64,000 nt of DNA from UBA7803 sp034522075 (GCA_034522075.1 JAXHLO010000035.1:248001-312000), one strand, 5' to 3'. Counted from the stretch's first letter, positions 45,667-55,768 are shown. Numbers and translations are program-made. The notes: generated by a model from the letters alone, not told the origin.

Positions 45667-47568
45667 ATGACTACGCCCGACCACCTGACCAAAGAGCAGC
45701 TTCAGCTCATCTACAACAACACCAGCGATCTGGTATTCCTGATCGCCGTGGGCGCCGACGGCACGTATCGACTGGAATCTGTCAACCCGGCGTATCTGCA
45801 GCGCACACAGTTGCAGGCCGGCGACCTGGCTGGCCGCACCATCGAGGACATTCTGCCCCGGGCGCAGTTCGACTACGTCAAGGCACGTTACGATGAAGCC
45901 GTGGCCAGCGGCGGCCCCTTCAATTACCAGACCCGCACGGTCCTGCGCGGCAGCGACATTTATCTGGATACCACGCTGGTCCCGGTGTTCGACGAGCAGG
46001 GTAGGTGTACTCACCTCATCGGCGTGTCACGCGACATCACTCAATCCAAGCACGAACAGCAGGCGCTGAAAGCCGAAAAGCAGCGGGCGGAAAATTTTCT
46101 CGACATCGCCGAAGCGCTGATTGTCGCTGTGGACCGCAACGCCAACATCACGCTGCTCAATCGGAAAGGCTACAAGATGCTCGGCTATCCGGAGGGCAGC
46201 CTGACAGGGCGCAACTGGATCGAGCTTTTTATCGCCCCGGACAAGCAGGATGCGTTCCGCCGCGGCTTGGGGCATATGATGAACACCGGCAATGCCAACC
46301 GGAACGTCAACTACGTGATCACGCGCTCCGGTGAACGTCTGCTCATAAGCTGGGCCAGCGCCATCATTCGGGACGGCGACGGCAACGTTGCAGGACTGCT
46401 GTCCTCAGGAGAAGACATCACCGACCGCCGCCGGGCGGAGCGGGCCCTGATCGCCAGCCAGAGGGTCCTCGCCGCCGACGAGGTGGTGTCTGCGGTGGCC
46501 CACGACTTCAACAACTCTCTGCAGGGCATTCTCGGCAACATCGAAATCGCCCAGCTCACGCGTAACGACCCGGACCGTCTCGACAAATATCTGAACGCTG
46601 CGGCCAAGCTGGCCGACGACGCCGCCAGGCGCCTGCGCGCCCTGCGCGGGCGCAGCGGCGGAACTGCAACCAATGAACTCGAAAACCTCGACCTTCATGA
46701 ACTGATCGACGACGTTGTTGCCCAGACTCAGCCGCTGTGGAAGGACGAAGCCCAGCGCCATGGCCGGAACATCGAAATTCGACGGCAGTTCGCGCAGAGC
46801 CTCAGACCGATGTCCGGCAACCGCAGCGAGTTGCGCTCTGTGCTCTACAACATCATCAAGAACAGTGTGGAAGCGCTGCCGTCAGATGGCGAGATCCGTA
46901 TCCGCACGCATCATGCTGACGGTTTCAATGCGGTAACTATCAGCGACACCGGTATCGGCATGGACAACGCTACCAGTACACGCATCTTCCAGCCGTTCTT
47001 CTCCACCAAGGGTCTGGAAGCCGGCCGCGGGCTGGGCATGAGCGCTTCCCACAGCATCGTGCTGGCCCACCGCGGCGTCATCAGGGTGTCGGACACCGCC
47101 CCCGGGTCCGGCACCACCATCGAAGTACGCCTGCCGGCAAGCGTTGCGCCAGATTCCGCGGCCGCAGGCGAATCGGCGGATCCCGGCACCCGTTCGCACA
47201 ACGTCCTGTGGGTGGACGACGATCCGGAGATCCGCGCCCTCGCCGGCAACTATCTGGCGGCCCTGGGCCACACCGGCGACGTGGCCGACAGCGGTGCGGC
47301 AGCGCTGGAGCTGCTGGGCCGCCACGATTACTCGGTCGTCGTTACCGACGTCGGTATGCCGGGCATGAGCGGGCTGGAACTGGCCAGCCGCATTTGCGGG
47401 CAATTCGGCCAGGATCTTCCGGTGATCGCCCTCACCGGCTGGGGTGAGACCGTGCAGGAGGGTGACAGCGCGCCGGAAGGCATCCTCAATGTGCTGTCGA
47501 AGCCGATTCGTCTGGAGAAGCTGAAGCAGGTTCTCGATTCGCTGCCAGCAGGTAAACTGGGTCCATGA
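45667..47568 (+). CDS. Soluble PAS hybrid sensor histidine kinase with receiver domain
   Basis: 633 aa with no membrane helix, so cytoplasmic. Order: PAS 1 (about 10-130), PAS 2 (about 140-262), HisKA with the phosphorylated His near 279 (SAVAHDFNNSLQGIL), HATPase (IIKNSVEAL, DTGIGMD, GRGLGMSASHSI), and a C-terminal receiver with Asp in VVTDVGMPG near 560. No DNA-binding output. The stop overlaps the start of the sterol-desaturase-type gene by four bases, linking it to that operon. Confidence 0.88.
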   Translation: MTTPDHLTKEQLQLIYNNTSDLVFLIAVGADGTYRLESVNPAYLQRTQLQAGDLAGRTIEDILPRAQFDYVKARYDEAVASGGPFNYQTRTVLRGSDIYLDTTLVPVFDEQGRCTHLIGVSRDITQSKHEQQALKAEKQRAENFLDIAEALIVAVDRNANITLLNRKGYKMLGYPEGSLTGRNWIELFIAPDKQDAFRRGLGHMMNTGNANRNVNYVITRSGERLLISWASAIIRDGDGNVAGLLSSGEDITDRRRAERALIASQRVLAADEVVSAVAHDFNNSLQGILGNIEIAQLTRNDPDRLDKYLNAAAKLADDAARRLRALRGRSGGTATNELENLDLHELIDDVVAQTQPLWKDEAQRHGRNIEIRRQFAQSLRPMSGNRSELRSVLYNIIKNSVEALPSDGEIRIRTHHADGFNAVTISDTGIGMDNATSTRIFQPFFSTKGLEAGRGLGMSASHSIVLAHRGVIRVSDTAPGSGTTIEVRLPASVAPDSAAAGESADPGTRSHNVLWVDDDPEIRALAGNYLAALGHTGDVADSGAAALELLGRHDYSVVVTDVGMPGMSGLELASRICGQFGQDLPVIALTGWGETVQEGDSAPEGILNVLSKPIRLEKLKQVLDSLPAGKLGP

Positions 47569-48800
47569 ATCTGGTCATGTACGCCATTCCATTCTTCGTC
47601 GTGCTCATGGCCGTGGAGTACGTCTACGGCCGTGCCCGCGGCCGCAATACCTACCGCCTGGCCGACACGGTGAACAGCCTGTCGCTCGGCACCCTGTCGC
47701 GCCTCATGGGCCTGGTAAAGCTGGGCATCGCCGGTGTGGCGTTCGAGGCGGTCCGCGGGTATCTGGGTTTCTCCAGCCTGCCGGCACAATCGTGGCTGGT
47801 CTGGGTGCTGGCCTTCGTGGGCTACGACTTCTGCTACTACTGGTCGCACCGTTTCGGCCACGAGTGGAAGCTGTTCTGGGCGTCCCACGTGGCGCATCAT
47901 CAGAGTGAAGAGTTCAATCTCTCCACCGCGCTGCGTCAGACCAGCACCGGATCCACCTTCGTGTTCTACATACCATTGTACGTGCTCGGCTTTCCCGCCG
48001 AGGTCATCGTCACCGTGGGCGCATTGAACCTCATCTATCAGTTCTGGGTACACACGGAGCACGTCCCGCATCTGGGGGCGCTGGAACAGGTGTTCGTCAC
48101 ACCGTCCAACCACCGGGTGCATCACGCGAAAAACCCCTGCTATATCGACAAGAACTACGGCGGCGTCTTCATCGTCTGGGACCGTCTGTTCGGCACCTTC
48201 ACGCCGGAGCGCGCGGACGAGCCCTGCACCTACGGCATCACCCACCAGCTCGCCAGCTGGAATCCCATCTGGGCCAACCTGCACGTATGGGTAGACACCG
48301 CCCGGGACACGCTGCGTACCCGGCGCCTGCGCGACAAAGTGAAACTGTGGTTCTCGAGCCCCGGCTGGCGCCCGGACGACCTGCCTGCCGAAGCCCACGA
48401 CTGGCGCAGCGCCAAGTTCGACCCGCCCATGGTCCCGGGTTGCGGGCCCATCGTGTTTCTCCAGTACTGGCTGGTTACCGGCGCGGCCCTGACCCTGCTG
48501 GTGGCCGCCGGCGGCCTGCCCTATGCCTTCACCCTCACAGCCGTGGCCCTTCTGGCCTTTGCCTTTCTCGTCCAGGGTGCATTCCTCGAAGGCCGACAGT
48601 CGGCTGCCGCCCTGGAGATCGCGCGTCTGGGCCTGACTGGCGCGGCTCTTGCCTACTGGCAGGACGTGCTGGGCGAGACGGCAACACTGGCGGTGCTCGG
48701 CTATCTTGGCGTCAGCCTGGCGGCGCTGGCGTGGCTCTTTGTGATCCGTCCGCGTCTGCTGCAGGCACGCGGGACCCCGGATGTGGCAGAATCGGTCTGA
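47565..48800 (+). CDS. Fatty acid hydroxylase/sterol desaturase superfamily, AGMO-like
   Basis: 411 aa membrane di-iron oxygenase. Histidine boxes HRFGH (95-99), HVAHH (108-112), HTEH (163-166) and HRVHH (183-187) supply the metal ligands; several hydrophobic helices flank them. The YDFCYYWSHRFGHE start resembles alkylglycerol monooxygenase, suggesting cleavage or hydroxylation of lipid chains. The extra C-terminal helical region (about 290-400) is also seen in the AGMO type. ATGA overlap with the kinase gene; no Shine-Dalgarno. Confidence 0.85.
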   Translation: MNLVMYAIPFFVVLMAVEYVYGRARGRNTYRLADTVNSLSLGTLSRLMGLVKLGIAGVAFEAVRGYLGFSSLPAQSWLVWVLAFVGYDFCYYWSHRFGHEWKLFWASHVAHHQSEEFNLSTALRQTSTGSTFVFYIPLYVLGFPAEVIVTVGALNLIYQFWVHTEHVPHLGALEQVFVTPSNHRVHHAKNPCYIDKNYGGVFIVWDRLFGTFTPERADEPCTYGITHQLASWNPIWANLHVWVDTARDTLRTRRLRDKVKLWFSSPGWRPDDLPAEAHDWRSAKFDPPMVPGCGPIVFLQYWLVTGAALTLLVAAGGLPYAFTLTAVALLAFAFLVQGAFLEGRQSAAALEIARLGLTGAALAYWQDVLGETATLAVLGYLGVSLAALAWLFVIRPRLLQARGTPDVAESV

Positions 48801-48852
48801 ACACCGATAACTGAATCAGCGCCCAGGGGCGCCGCCACGGGGGAAGTCACGC

Positions 48853-50100
48853 ATGTCCGATCTGGAAAAAGATCTGTTCAACCTTGCCATGTCCGAAGAG
48901 GCCGAGCCTCTACTGGATGCGGTGCAAAAACACATCCACGACAACGTGGAGCCCATCACCGAAGAATTTTTCGCTCTGGATGCCGAGAAAAGCGACCGCT
49001 GGTCGTGGCATCCGCGCCAGCTCGAACTGCTCGATGGTGCCAAGGACAAGGCCAAGGCCTCGGGGCTGTGGAACTTCTTTCTACCCGATTCGGAAATCGG
49101 CCAGGGGCTTACCAATCTGGATTACGCCTATATCGCTTCAGAGCTGGGCAGATATTCCCTCGCTTCGGAAACGCTGAACTGCAGCGCGCCGGACACCGGC
49201 AACATGGAGGTTCTGGAGCGGGTAGGCAGCGAAGCGCAGAAGGAACAATGGCTGAAGCCCCTGCTCGACGGCGAGATCCGTTCCGCCTATGCCATGACCG
49301 AGCCGGGCCTGCCGTCGTCCGATGCCAAGAACATCTCGACAAGCGCCGTTTTAGAAGGTGATGAATGGGTCATCAACGGCGAAAAGTTCTACATCTCCGG
49401 CGCCGGCGACCCGCGCTGCAAGATCATGATCGTGATGGTCAAGACCAGCCCGGATGCTCCGCCCAGCAAACAGCAGTCGCAGATTCTGGTGCCCACCGAC
49501 ACCCCGGGTGTGAAAATCCTGGAAGGCATGCAGGTGTTCGGCCACGACCACGCGCCGCGGGGACACATGCACATCGTCTTCGACAACGTGCGGGTGCCCA
49601 AGGAGAACATTCTGCTCGGCGAAGGCCGCGGCTTCGAAATTTCTCAGTTGCGGCTCGGGCCCGGGCGCATCCACCACTGCATGCGCTCCATCGGCAAGGC
49701 CGAAAAAGCCCTGGAACTGATGGTCAAGCGCGGCGCCACCCGGGAGGCATTCGGCAAACCCATCATCAAGCTGGGCAAGAACCTGGAAGTGGTGTCGCGG
49801 GCGCGCATCGAGATCAACGCCATGCGCCTGGCCGTGCTGCAGGCGGCGAAAGCCATGGATGTGCTCGGCAACAAGGAAGCGCGGGTCTACGTCAGCGCGG
49901 TGAAGGCCATGGTGCCGGAAAAAGTCTGCCAGATCATCGACGATGCGATTCAGATCCATGGCGCCACCGGCATCTCCCAGTGGACGCCGCTGGCGGACCT
50001 CTACACCGACATGCGCCACCTGCGTTTCGCCGATGGCCCGGACGAGGTGCACCACATGGTGGTGGGCCGTGCAGAGGTCCAGAAGTACGGACTCTGGTAG
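48853..50100 (+). CDS. Acyl-CoA dehydrogenase (ACAD10/11-like)
   Basis: 415 aa. FAD enzyme oxidising acyl-CoA thioesters. SAYAMTEPGLPSSDAKNIST and GPGRIHHCMRSIGKAEKAL are ACAD signatures, with RFADGPDEVHHM at the C-terminus. The ACAD10/11 branch handles branched or hydroxylated chains. First of four dehydrogenase/oxygenase genes in a row; gap to the next is 12 bases. Confidence 0.9.
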   Translation: MSDLEKDLFNLAMSEEAEPLLDAVQKHIHDNVEPITEEFFALDAEKSDRWSWHPRQLELLDGAKDKAKASGLWNFFLPDSEIGQGLTNLDYAYIASELGRYSLASETLNCSAPDTGNMEVLERVGSEAQKEQWLKPLLDGEIRSAYAMTEPGLPSSDAKNISTSAVLEGDEWVINGEKFYISGAGDPRCKIMIVMVKTSPDAPPSKQQSQILVPTDTPGVKILEGMQVFGHDHAPRGHMHIVFDNVRVPKENILLGEGRGFEISQLRLGPGRIHHCMRSIGKAEKALELMVKRGATREAFGKPIIKLGKNLEVVSRARIEINAMRLAVLQAAKAMDVLGNKEARVYVSAVKAMVPEKVCQIIDDAIQIHGATGISQWTPLADLYTDMRHLRFADGPDEVHHMVVGRAEVQKYGLW

Positions 50101-50112
50101 CGGGGGTATTCG

Positions 50113-50877
50113 ATGGCCGAATATCTGACCATCGCCGAAGCCCGTGCCGCCCCCGGCCTGCGCCTGGTGGGCCTGCGCGGCGTACCGAGCCCGTGGACCG
50201 AGGCCGCCCGCGGTATCTTCCATGTCAAAGAGCTGGATTGCCGCTATGCGGCCCGCGGCAAAGATGAACCGGAAGACGCCATCGCCCAGTGGGCGGGAAA
50301 TTCCAGCATTCCGGTGGTTGCCTGGGAAAAGGAACCGTTGCGCACCGGCTGGGCAGAAATTCTGCTGCTGGCCGAGCGCCTGGCGCCCGAGCGGCCGCTG
50401 ATCCCCGCAGAGCCGGAGCAACGCGCCGCGCTGTTCGGCCTGGGTCACGAGATCTGCGGCGAGATGGGTCTCGGCTGGTGCGTGCGGCTGCTGATGATCG
50501 AGCGCTCCCTCGGCCACGGGGAAGGGCCGGGCTTTCCGCCGGAAATCGCGGCGCGTCTGGCCGGCAAGTATGGATTCTCACCTGATGCCACGCGCCAGGC
50601 CCGGCAGCGGGTGTTCGATGTGCTCGGCATGCTGGACGCCCGACTCGAACGGCAGCCCTGTCTGCTGGGCGACACGCTCAGCGCCGCCGACATCTACTGG
50701 GCCACCTTCGCCAATCTGCTGACCCCGTTGCCGGAAGACCAGCTCCCGGCCCATCCCATGATCCGCGAGGTCTATGCCGGCGCCGATGCCGACGTGGTGG
50801 CGGCGGTCACCCGACGGCTGCGCGACCACCAGCAGGACATCTACCAACGCTACCTGCAGTTGCCCGTGCCGCTGTAA
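50113..50877 (+). CDS. Glutathione S-transferase-like protein
   Basis: 254 aa. Weak thioredoxin-fold N-terminus (RLVGLRGVPSPWTEAARGIFH ... NSSIPVVAWEKEPLRTGWAEILLLAERL) and helical C-terminus with LLGDTLSAADIYWATF, the usual GST C-terminal hydrophobic lock. The catalytic residue is not obvious. Lies inside the lipid/flavin cluster, 13 bases before the next gene. Confidence 0.7.
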   Translation: MAEYLTIAEARAAPGLRLVGLRGVPSPWTEAARGIFHVKELDCRYAARGKDEPEDAIAQWAGNSSIPVVAWEKEPLRTGWAEILLLAERLAPERPLIPAEPEQRAALFGLGHEICGEMGLGWCVRLLMIERSLGHGEGPGFPPEIAARLAGKYGFSPDATRQARQRVFDVLGMLDARLERQPCLLGDTLSAADIYWATFANLLTPLPEDQLPAHPMIREVYAGADADVVAAVTRRLRDHQQDIYQRYLQLPVPL

Positions 50878-50890
50878 TGGGAGGTGCGCC

Positions 50891-52045
50891 ATGAGCAGCG
50901 CCGCTGCGACGTCCACTGTCGAAGCCGTGCACGACGAGATCGAGCGCCGCGCTGATGAAATCGAGCGTGCCCGGCGTATGCCGGACGACCTGGCACAGCG
51001 CATGGCCACGGCCGGCATGTTCCGGCTGCTGGTGCCGGACTGCTACGGCGGCGCCCAGGTGCATCCCCGGACGTTCTTCGATGCGCTGGTCGACACCGCC
51101 CGCCGTGACGGCGCCGCCGGCTGGTGTCAGATGATCGGTGCCACGACCGGATTGCTCGCGGCATCGCTGCCGAAAGAATGGGCCGACACCATCTATGGAG
51201 CCGACCCCGACGTGATCACCAGCGGCGTCACCGCGCCTCTGGGCCGGGCCGAGCTGGTCGAAGGAGGTCTGCAGGTGAGCGGGCGCTGGCCCTTCGGCAG
51301 CGGCTGCCAGGTATCCGACTGGATCTGCGGCGGCTGTCTGGTGATGGAGGACGGCAAACCCCGGCAGGGTGCCAACGGTCTGCCGGAGTCCGTACTCGTC
51401 ATGTTCCCGGCCGACGAGGTGACCATCCACGACACCTGGCATACGTCCGGACTGTGCGGCACCGGCAGTCACGACATCGAGGTAGCCGACACCTTCGTGC
51501 CGGAAGGCCGCTGGACCGTACTGGGCGGCCGCCCGCACATCGATGCCCCCTTGTACCGTTTTCCCACCCTGGGCCTGCTGGCGCTGGGCGTCTCAGCGGT
51601 CGCCGTGGGTATCGCCGAGCACGCCGTCGAGGCATTCATCGCTCTCGCCACGGCCAAGACGCCCACCGGCAGCCGGCGCACCCTGGCGGAACGCGCGGGA
51701 ACGCAGAAAGACCTGGCCCGCGCCCGGGCCCTGCTGCGCGCGGCCCGTGCCTACACCGCCGATGCCATCGATCGGGCCTGGGACGAGGCCGAACGGAACG
51801 GCCGCCTCGCTCTGGAACGCAAGGCCGACCTGCGACTGGCAGCCAGCAACAACACCTGGAGCGCGGTGGAGGCCGTAGATCTGATGTATCACCTGGGCGG
51901 AGGTTCTTCCGTGTACGAAACCAATGTCCTGCAGCGCTGCTTCCGCGACGTTCATGTTGCTACCCAGCACATCATGGTGGCTCAGCCCACCTATGAGGTG
52001 GTGGGCAAGGTCATGCTCGGCATCGATCCGCGGACCATGCTCTGA
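50891..52045 (+). CDS. Acyl-CoA dehydrogenase-fold flavin monooxygenase (HsaA/HpaB-like)
   Basis: 384 aa. N-terminal helices, PDCYGGAQVHPRTFFDALV, DGAAGWCQMIGATTG and VSGRWPFGSGCQVSDW place it with flavin-dependent hydroxylases and DszC/HsaA-type enzymes that use the acyl-CoA dehydrogenase fold with reduced FMN. ATG 50891 has GGGAGGTGCG upstream. TGATG overlap with the LLM-family gene downstream. Confidence 0.82.
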   Translation: MSSAAATSTVEAVHDEIERRADEIERARRMPDDLAQRMATAGMFRLLVPDCYGGAQVHPRTFFDALVDTARRDGAAGWCQMIGATTGLLAASLPKEWADTIYGADPDVITSGVTAPLGRAELVEGGLQVSGRWPFGSGCQVSDWICGGCLVMEDGKPRQGANGLPESVLVMFPADEVTIHDTWHTSGLCGTGSHDIEVADTFVPEGRWTVLGGRPHIDAPLYRFPTLGLLALGVSAVAVGIAEHAVEAFIALATAKTPTGSRRTLAERAGTQKDLARARALLRAARAYTADAIDRAWDEAERNGRLALERKADLRLAASNNTWSAVEAVDLMYHLGGGSSVYETNVLQRCFRDVHVATQHIMVAQPTYEVVGKVMLGIDPRTML

Positions 52046-52950
52046 TGCTCATCGGCACCCTGGCCTCGCCCGCCCTGCTCGCCTCACCCCACGCCCGCCG
52101 GGCAGAGCTCATCGCACAGATCGTCGAGCAGGGCATCGATCATGTGTTCGTCGCCGATCATGTGAGTTTTCACATCGGCACGGGCATGGACGGGTTGATC
52201 AACGCCGCTACGCTGACCGCGCTGGATCCGCGCCTGAAGGTCTGCGTCGGGGTCTATCTGCTGGCCCTGCGCCATCCGGTACCGGTGGCCCGGCAACTGG
52301 CGACTCTGGCGGAAACCGCGCCGGGCCAGCTCATTCTGGGTGTCGGTGTGGGCGGCGAAGACCGCAACGAGGTCGCCATGTGCGGCGTCGACCCCCGCAC
52401 GCGCGGGCGCCGCACCGACGAATGCCTGGAAGTGGTGCAGGGCCTGCTCGAGGGCGAACCCCTGGACCACGACGGCAAGTTCTTCGAGTTCCAGCGCGGA
52501 TGGATCCGTCCGGCTCCCGCCGAGCCCATACCCATGGTCATCGGCGGCCGTGCCGATGCGGCCCTGGAACGGGCCGCCCGCTTCGGCGACGGCTGGCTGG
52601 GCGTATGGTCGTCGGCCCGGCGTTTCAGCCAGGCCGTGGAACAGGTCAACCAACGGGCCGCCGAGCTGGCGCGGCCGCAGCCGGAACTGCACGGCATGCA
52701 GTTCTGGGTAGGCGTGGACGACGACCGGGGCCGTGCACGGTCCCGCCTGGCCAAGGCCATGCAGAATTTCTACCAGGTTCCCTACGAGCGCTTCGAGAAA
52801 TACAGCCCCTTCGGCACGGCCGCCGAGATCGCCGAGTTTCTGCTGCCGTACCGGGACGCCGGCTGTCGGCTGTTCAACATCATGCCGATAGCGGAATCCG
52901 ACGAGGCGGGCATCAGTGCGGTGGCGGAGATCGCCCGCCTGCTGCGCTGA
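52045..52950 (+). CDS. LLM-class flavin-dependent oxidoreductase
   Basis: 301 aa. Luciferase-like TIM barrel using FMN or F420. HVFVADHVSFHIG, LILGVGVGGEDRNEVAMCG, RRTDECLEVVQGLLEGEP and PMVIGGRADAALERAARFGDGWLG are typical. Single-base overlap with the upstream flavin monooxygenase gene, so the two are probably partners in one oxidative pathway. Confidence 0.88.
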   Translation: MLIGTLASPALLASPHARRAELIAQIVEQGIDHVFVADHVSFHIGTGMDGLINAATLTALDPRLKVCVGVYLLALRHPVPVARQLATLAETAPGQLILGVGVGGEDRNEVAMCGVDPRTRGRRTDECLEVVQGLLEGEPLDHDGKFFEFQRGWIRPAPAEPIPMVIGGRADAALERAARFGDGWLGVWSSARRFSQAVEQVNQRAAELARPQPELHGMQFWVGVDDDRGRARSRLAKAMQNFYQVPYERFEKYSPFGTAAEIAEFLLPYRDAGCRLFNIMPIAESDEAGISAVAEIARLLR

Positions 52951-53024
52951 GCGGGTCGACGGCCGCTGCCAGGCGGCAGGCGGTCCGCCGTCGCGGCACC
53001 TGGCATCGTCGAGATGGTCGATGA

Positions 53025-55676
53025 CTAATCGTCCAGGATTTCCCTGACGCGGCGGGCCAGTTCCTCGCGCCGATAAGGCTTGGCCAGCAGGTTGACCCCG
53101 GGATCGAGCCGGCCGTGGTGAATGATGGCGTTTTCCGTATAACCCGAGGTGAACAGCACACGCACCTCCGGACGCACGGCCGCCACGGCTTCGGCGAGTT
53201 GGCGGCCGTTCATGCCGCCGGGCATGACCACGTCGGTGAACAGCAACGCCACGTCGGTGTGCTCTTCCAGTTTACGCAGCGCTTCCTGGCCATTCTCCGC
53301 CTCGACGACCCGATAGCCCAGGTCCTCGAGCTGCTGGCAGGCGAATCGTCTGACCAGTTCATCGTCTTCGACCACGAGAATGCGTTCGGTACCGCCGCGG
53401 CTGGAACCGGACGGCTCCGGCGCCGGTTGCGCAGCCGGTTCGAGAGCCCGCGGCAGGTATACCTTGAAGGTCGTACCCTGACCGGGTTCCGAATAGACAG
53501 TGATCAGTCCACGCGACTGGCGGATGAAACCATAGACCATGGCCAGCCCCAGACCCGTGCCTTTACCCTGATCTTTGTTCTTGGTGGAAAAGAACGGCTC
53601 GAAAATATGCTGCTGATGGTCGGTGGAAATGCCGGCGCCGGTATCCGAGACTGCCAGCATGACGTATTGTCCCGGTTCCGCTTCCGCGTGCTTCTGCACG
53701 TAGTCGTCGTCGATCGTGACGTTGGCGGTCTCGATGGTCAGACAGCCGCCGTCGGGCATCGCGTCCCGGGCATTGAGGCATAGGTTGAGCAACGCATTTT
53801 CCAGTTGCGCCGGATCTACGAGCGCCTGCCATAGTCCCGCGGCGCACACGGTCTCCAGCTCGATGTGCTCACCCAGGGTGCGGCGCAGCATCTCGTCCAT
53901 GCCCGCTACCTGCTGATTCACGTCCACGGGACGGGGTTCCAGCATCTGCCGCCGGGCAAAGGCCAGCAGCCGCTGGGTGAGGTTTGCGCCGCTCTCCGCC
54001 GCGGTTCCGATCATTTCCGCCAATGGACGCAGGCGGCTTTCGTGATCGAGTGCCTCACGCAACAGATCGGCATTACCGAGAATCACCGTCAGCAGATTGT
54101 TGAAATCGTGGGCCACGCCGCCGGTGAGCTGGCCGATGGAATCCAGCCGCTGGGCCTGCTGCAACTGATCCTCCAGGCGCTTGCGCTCCGTGACATCGCG
54201 CAGGTGGATGGCCAGTCCACCATCCGGTGCAGGATAAACACTGGTGTCGAGCCAGCGCTCGAGAGAGTCCGCATAGATCTGGAAGTGTGCACGCTTCCGG
54301 CTCTGTGCCGCTTCCTGCAGACGGCGGCCAAACTCGGCATCAGTAATCAACGGATACTCGTCCTGCAGACGACGCCCGATCACCGCCTCCCGGGACTTAC
54401 CCACAAGCTGTTCAGCGTGCGAATTCACATAGGTGATGCGCCAGTCGGCGTCCAGGGTGAAGAACGGATCGGCAATGCTCTCGAAGGTCACCGTCAACCG
54501 TTCGGTGAGCTCCCGGTGCCCGAGCTCCACCTGTTTGAGTCGATGGACGTTGATGGCACTGCCATACCACATGGACAAGACGCCGTCGTCGTCGAAAATC
54601 GGCTTGGCGCTGGCATAGAACCACTGATAGTCGCCGGCGGCGCTACGCAGCCGGAATTCGGCCGAGTAAGGCCGGCCGGATCGGCGCGCTTCCGCCCAGG
54701 CGGCCGCCGTGGTATCCCGGTCGTCGGGATGCACCAGCGACAGCCAGCCATCATCGGCCGCCAGTTCCTCGTGGCTGAGGCCCGTGTATTCCTGAACCGG
54801 GCGGCTGAAGTAAGTCACCCGGCCGTCCGGGCCCGTGGACCAGACGAACACCGGCAGGGCGTCCGCCAGGGTGCGCAGGCGATGCTGGCTTTCCACAACG
54901 GACAGCTCCGCCGTCTTGAGCCGGGTGATGTCCTGCATTGCTCCCTGCGCCATGACGATGCGGCCGTCTTCGTCGCGAACCGCCCGGCCGATGGAGCGCA
55001 GCCACATGCGGCTGCCGTCCGGGCGTTCCACTTCCACCTCCTCATCGAACGGCGCTCCGTCCTTGCTGCAACGCTCGAAGCTCCTGGCCATACGCCGGCG
55101 ATGTTCAGGTGTGATCAGGTCGTTGATTACCGTCAGGTCCAGCGCCTGGTCGTTGGCGAGTCCGAACATTTCATAGAGGCCATCCGACCAGGAGACCCGA
55201 TTGTCCGCCAGGTGTACTGACCAGCCCCCGAGCTGGCCGGCCTCGCCGGCAACTTCGAGAAGCCGATAACTGTTCTGCAAAGTTTCCCGGGCGGCCAGCA
55301 GATCATCATTGGCCCGGGCCAGCCGGCCGACCGTGCGCAGTAATATGGCGCACACGGCAAAAGCGGCGAGAATGACGGCAATGGATACCGTCCGATTGGC
55401 CAGAACATAAGCGTTGTCGAAGCCTGCCGGCGCAGGCGGCGAAATATAGTAGCCAAGAATCGTAAAGGCCGAACCGAGCGCGGCGACGGCGGCCACAAAC
55501 TGCCAGCGCCGCGACCAGAAGGCGAACAGGACCAGCGGTGCATACAGGGTACCGTGGGCGAAGCCGTGCTGGGTGAATGTGTCGCCCCAGAGAACGATGA
55601 CCAGAGCCGGGAAAATCAGATACCACCAGCGCAGACCGGACCGGGGCGCTGCTGCATTCGCCGGATCGCCGGTCAT
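53025..55676 (-). CDS. Membrane PAS hybrid sensor histidine kinase with receiver domain
   Basis: 883 aa. About four N-terminal membrane helices (residues 15-115), then several PAS/PAC units (LLEVAGEAGQLGGWSVHLAD, LRTLADALPVFVWSTGPDG, FESIADPFFTLDADWRITY), HisKA with His near 521 (GVAHDFNNLLTVILGN), HATPase (NARDAMPDG, DTGAGIS, GTGLGLAMV) and a receiver with Asp near 813 (LFTDVVMPG). No output domain. ATG 55676 preferred; a GTG at 55685 is possible. Convergent with the LLM gene. Confidence 0.9.
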   Translation of the reverse strand: MTGDPANAAAPRSGLRWWYLIFPALVIVLWGDTFTQHGFAHGTLYAPLVLFAFWSRRWQFVAAVAALGSAFTILGYYISPPAPAGFDNAYVLANRTVSIAVILAAFAVCAILLRTVGRLARANDDLLAARETLQNSYRLLEVAGEAGQLGGWSVHLADNRVSWSDGLYEMFGLANDQALDLTVINDLITPEHRRRMARSFERCSKDGAPFDEEVEVERPDGSRMWLRSIGRAVRDEDGRIVMAQGAMQDITRLKTAELSVVESQHRLRTLADALPVFVWSTGPDGRVTYFSRPVQEYTGLSHEELAADDGWLSLVHPDDRDTTAAAWAEARRSGRPYSAEFRLRSAAGDYQWFYASAKPIFDDDGVLSMWYGSAINVHRLKQVELGHRELTERLTVTFESIADPFFTLDADWRITYVNSHAEQLVGKSREAVIGRRLQDEYPLITDAEFGRRLQEAAQSRKRAHFQIYADSLERWLDTSVYPAPDGGLAIHLRDVTERKRLEDQLQQAQRLDSIGQLTGGVAHDFNNLLTVILGNADLLREALDHESRLRPLAEMIGTAAESGANLTQRLLAFARRQMLEPRPVDVNQQVAGMDEMLRRTLGEHIELETVCAAGLWQALVDPAQLENALLNLCLNARDAMPDGGCLTIETANVTIDDDYVQKHAEAEPGQYVMLAVSDTGAGISTDHQQHIFEPFFSTKNKDQGKGTGLGLAMVYGFIRQSRGLITVYSEPGQGTTFKVYLPRALEPAAQPAPEPSGSSRGGTERILVVEDDELVRRFACQQLEDLGYRVVEAENGQEALRKLEEHTDVALLFTDVVMPGGMNGRQLAEAVAAVRPEVRVLFTSGYTENAIIHHGRLDPGVNLLAKPYRREELARRVREILDD

Positions 55677-55768
55677 GGATGGCACTCTGATATGGGCATG
55701 GGTCTATGAGACAGCGTGATTCCGGCAGTTACAAGCGGATTCGCCAATGAGTACGGTAGCATAAGGCT

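Noticed and set aside
47551..47558. GGTAAACT as a sure promoter for the 47565 gene
   Set aside because: It lies inside the end of the kinase gene and the two genes overlap, so read-through transcription is at least as likely; kept only as part of the motif observation.
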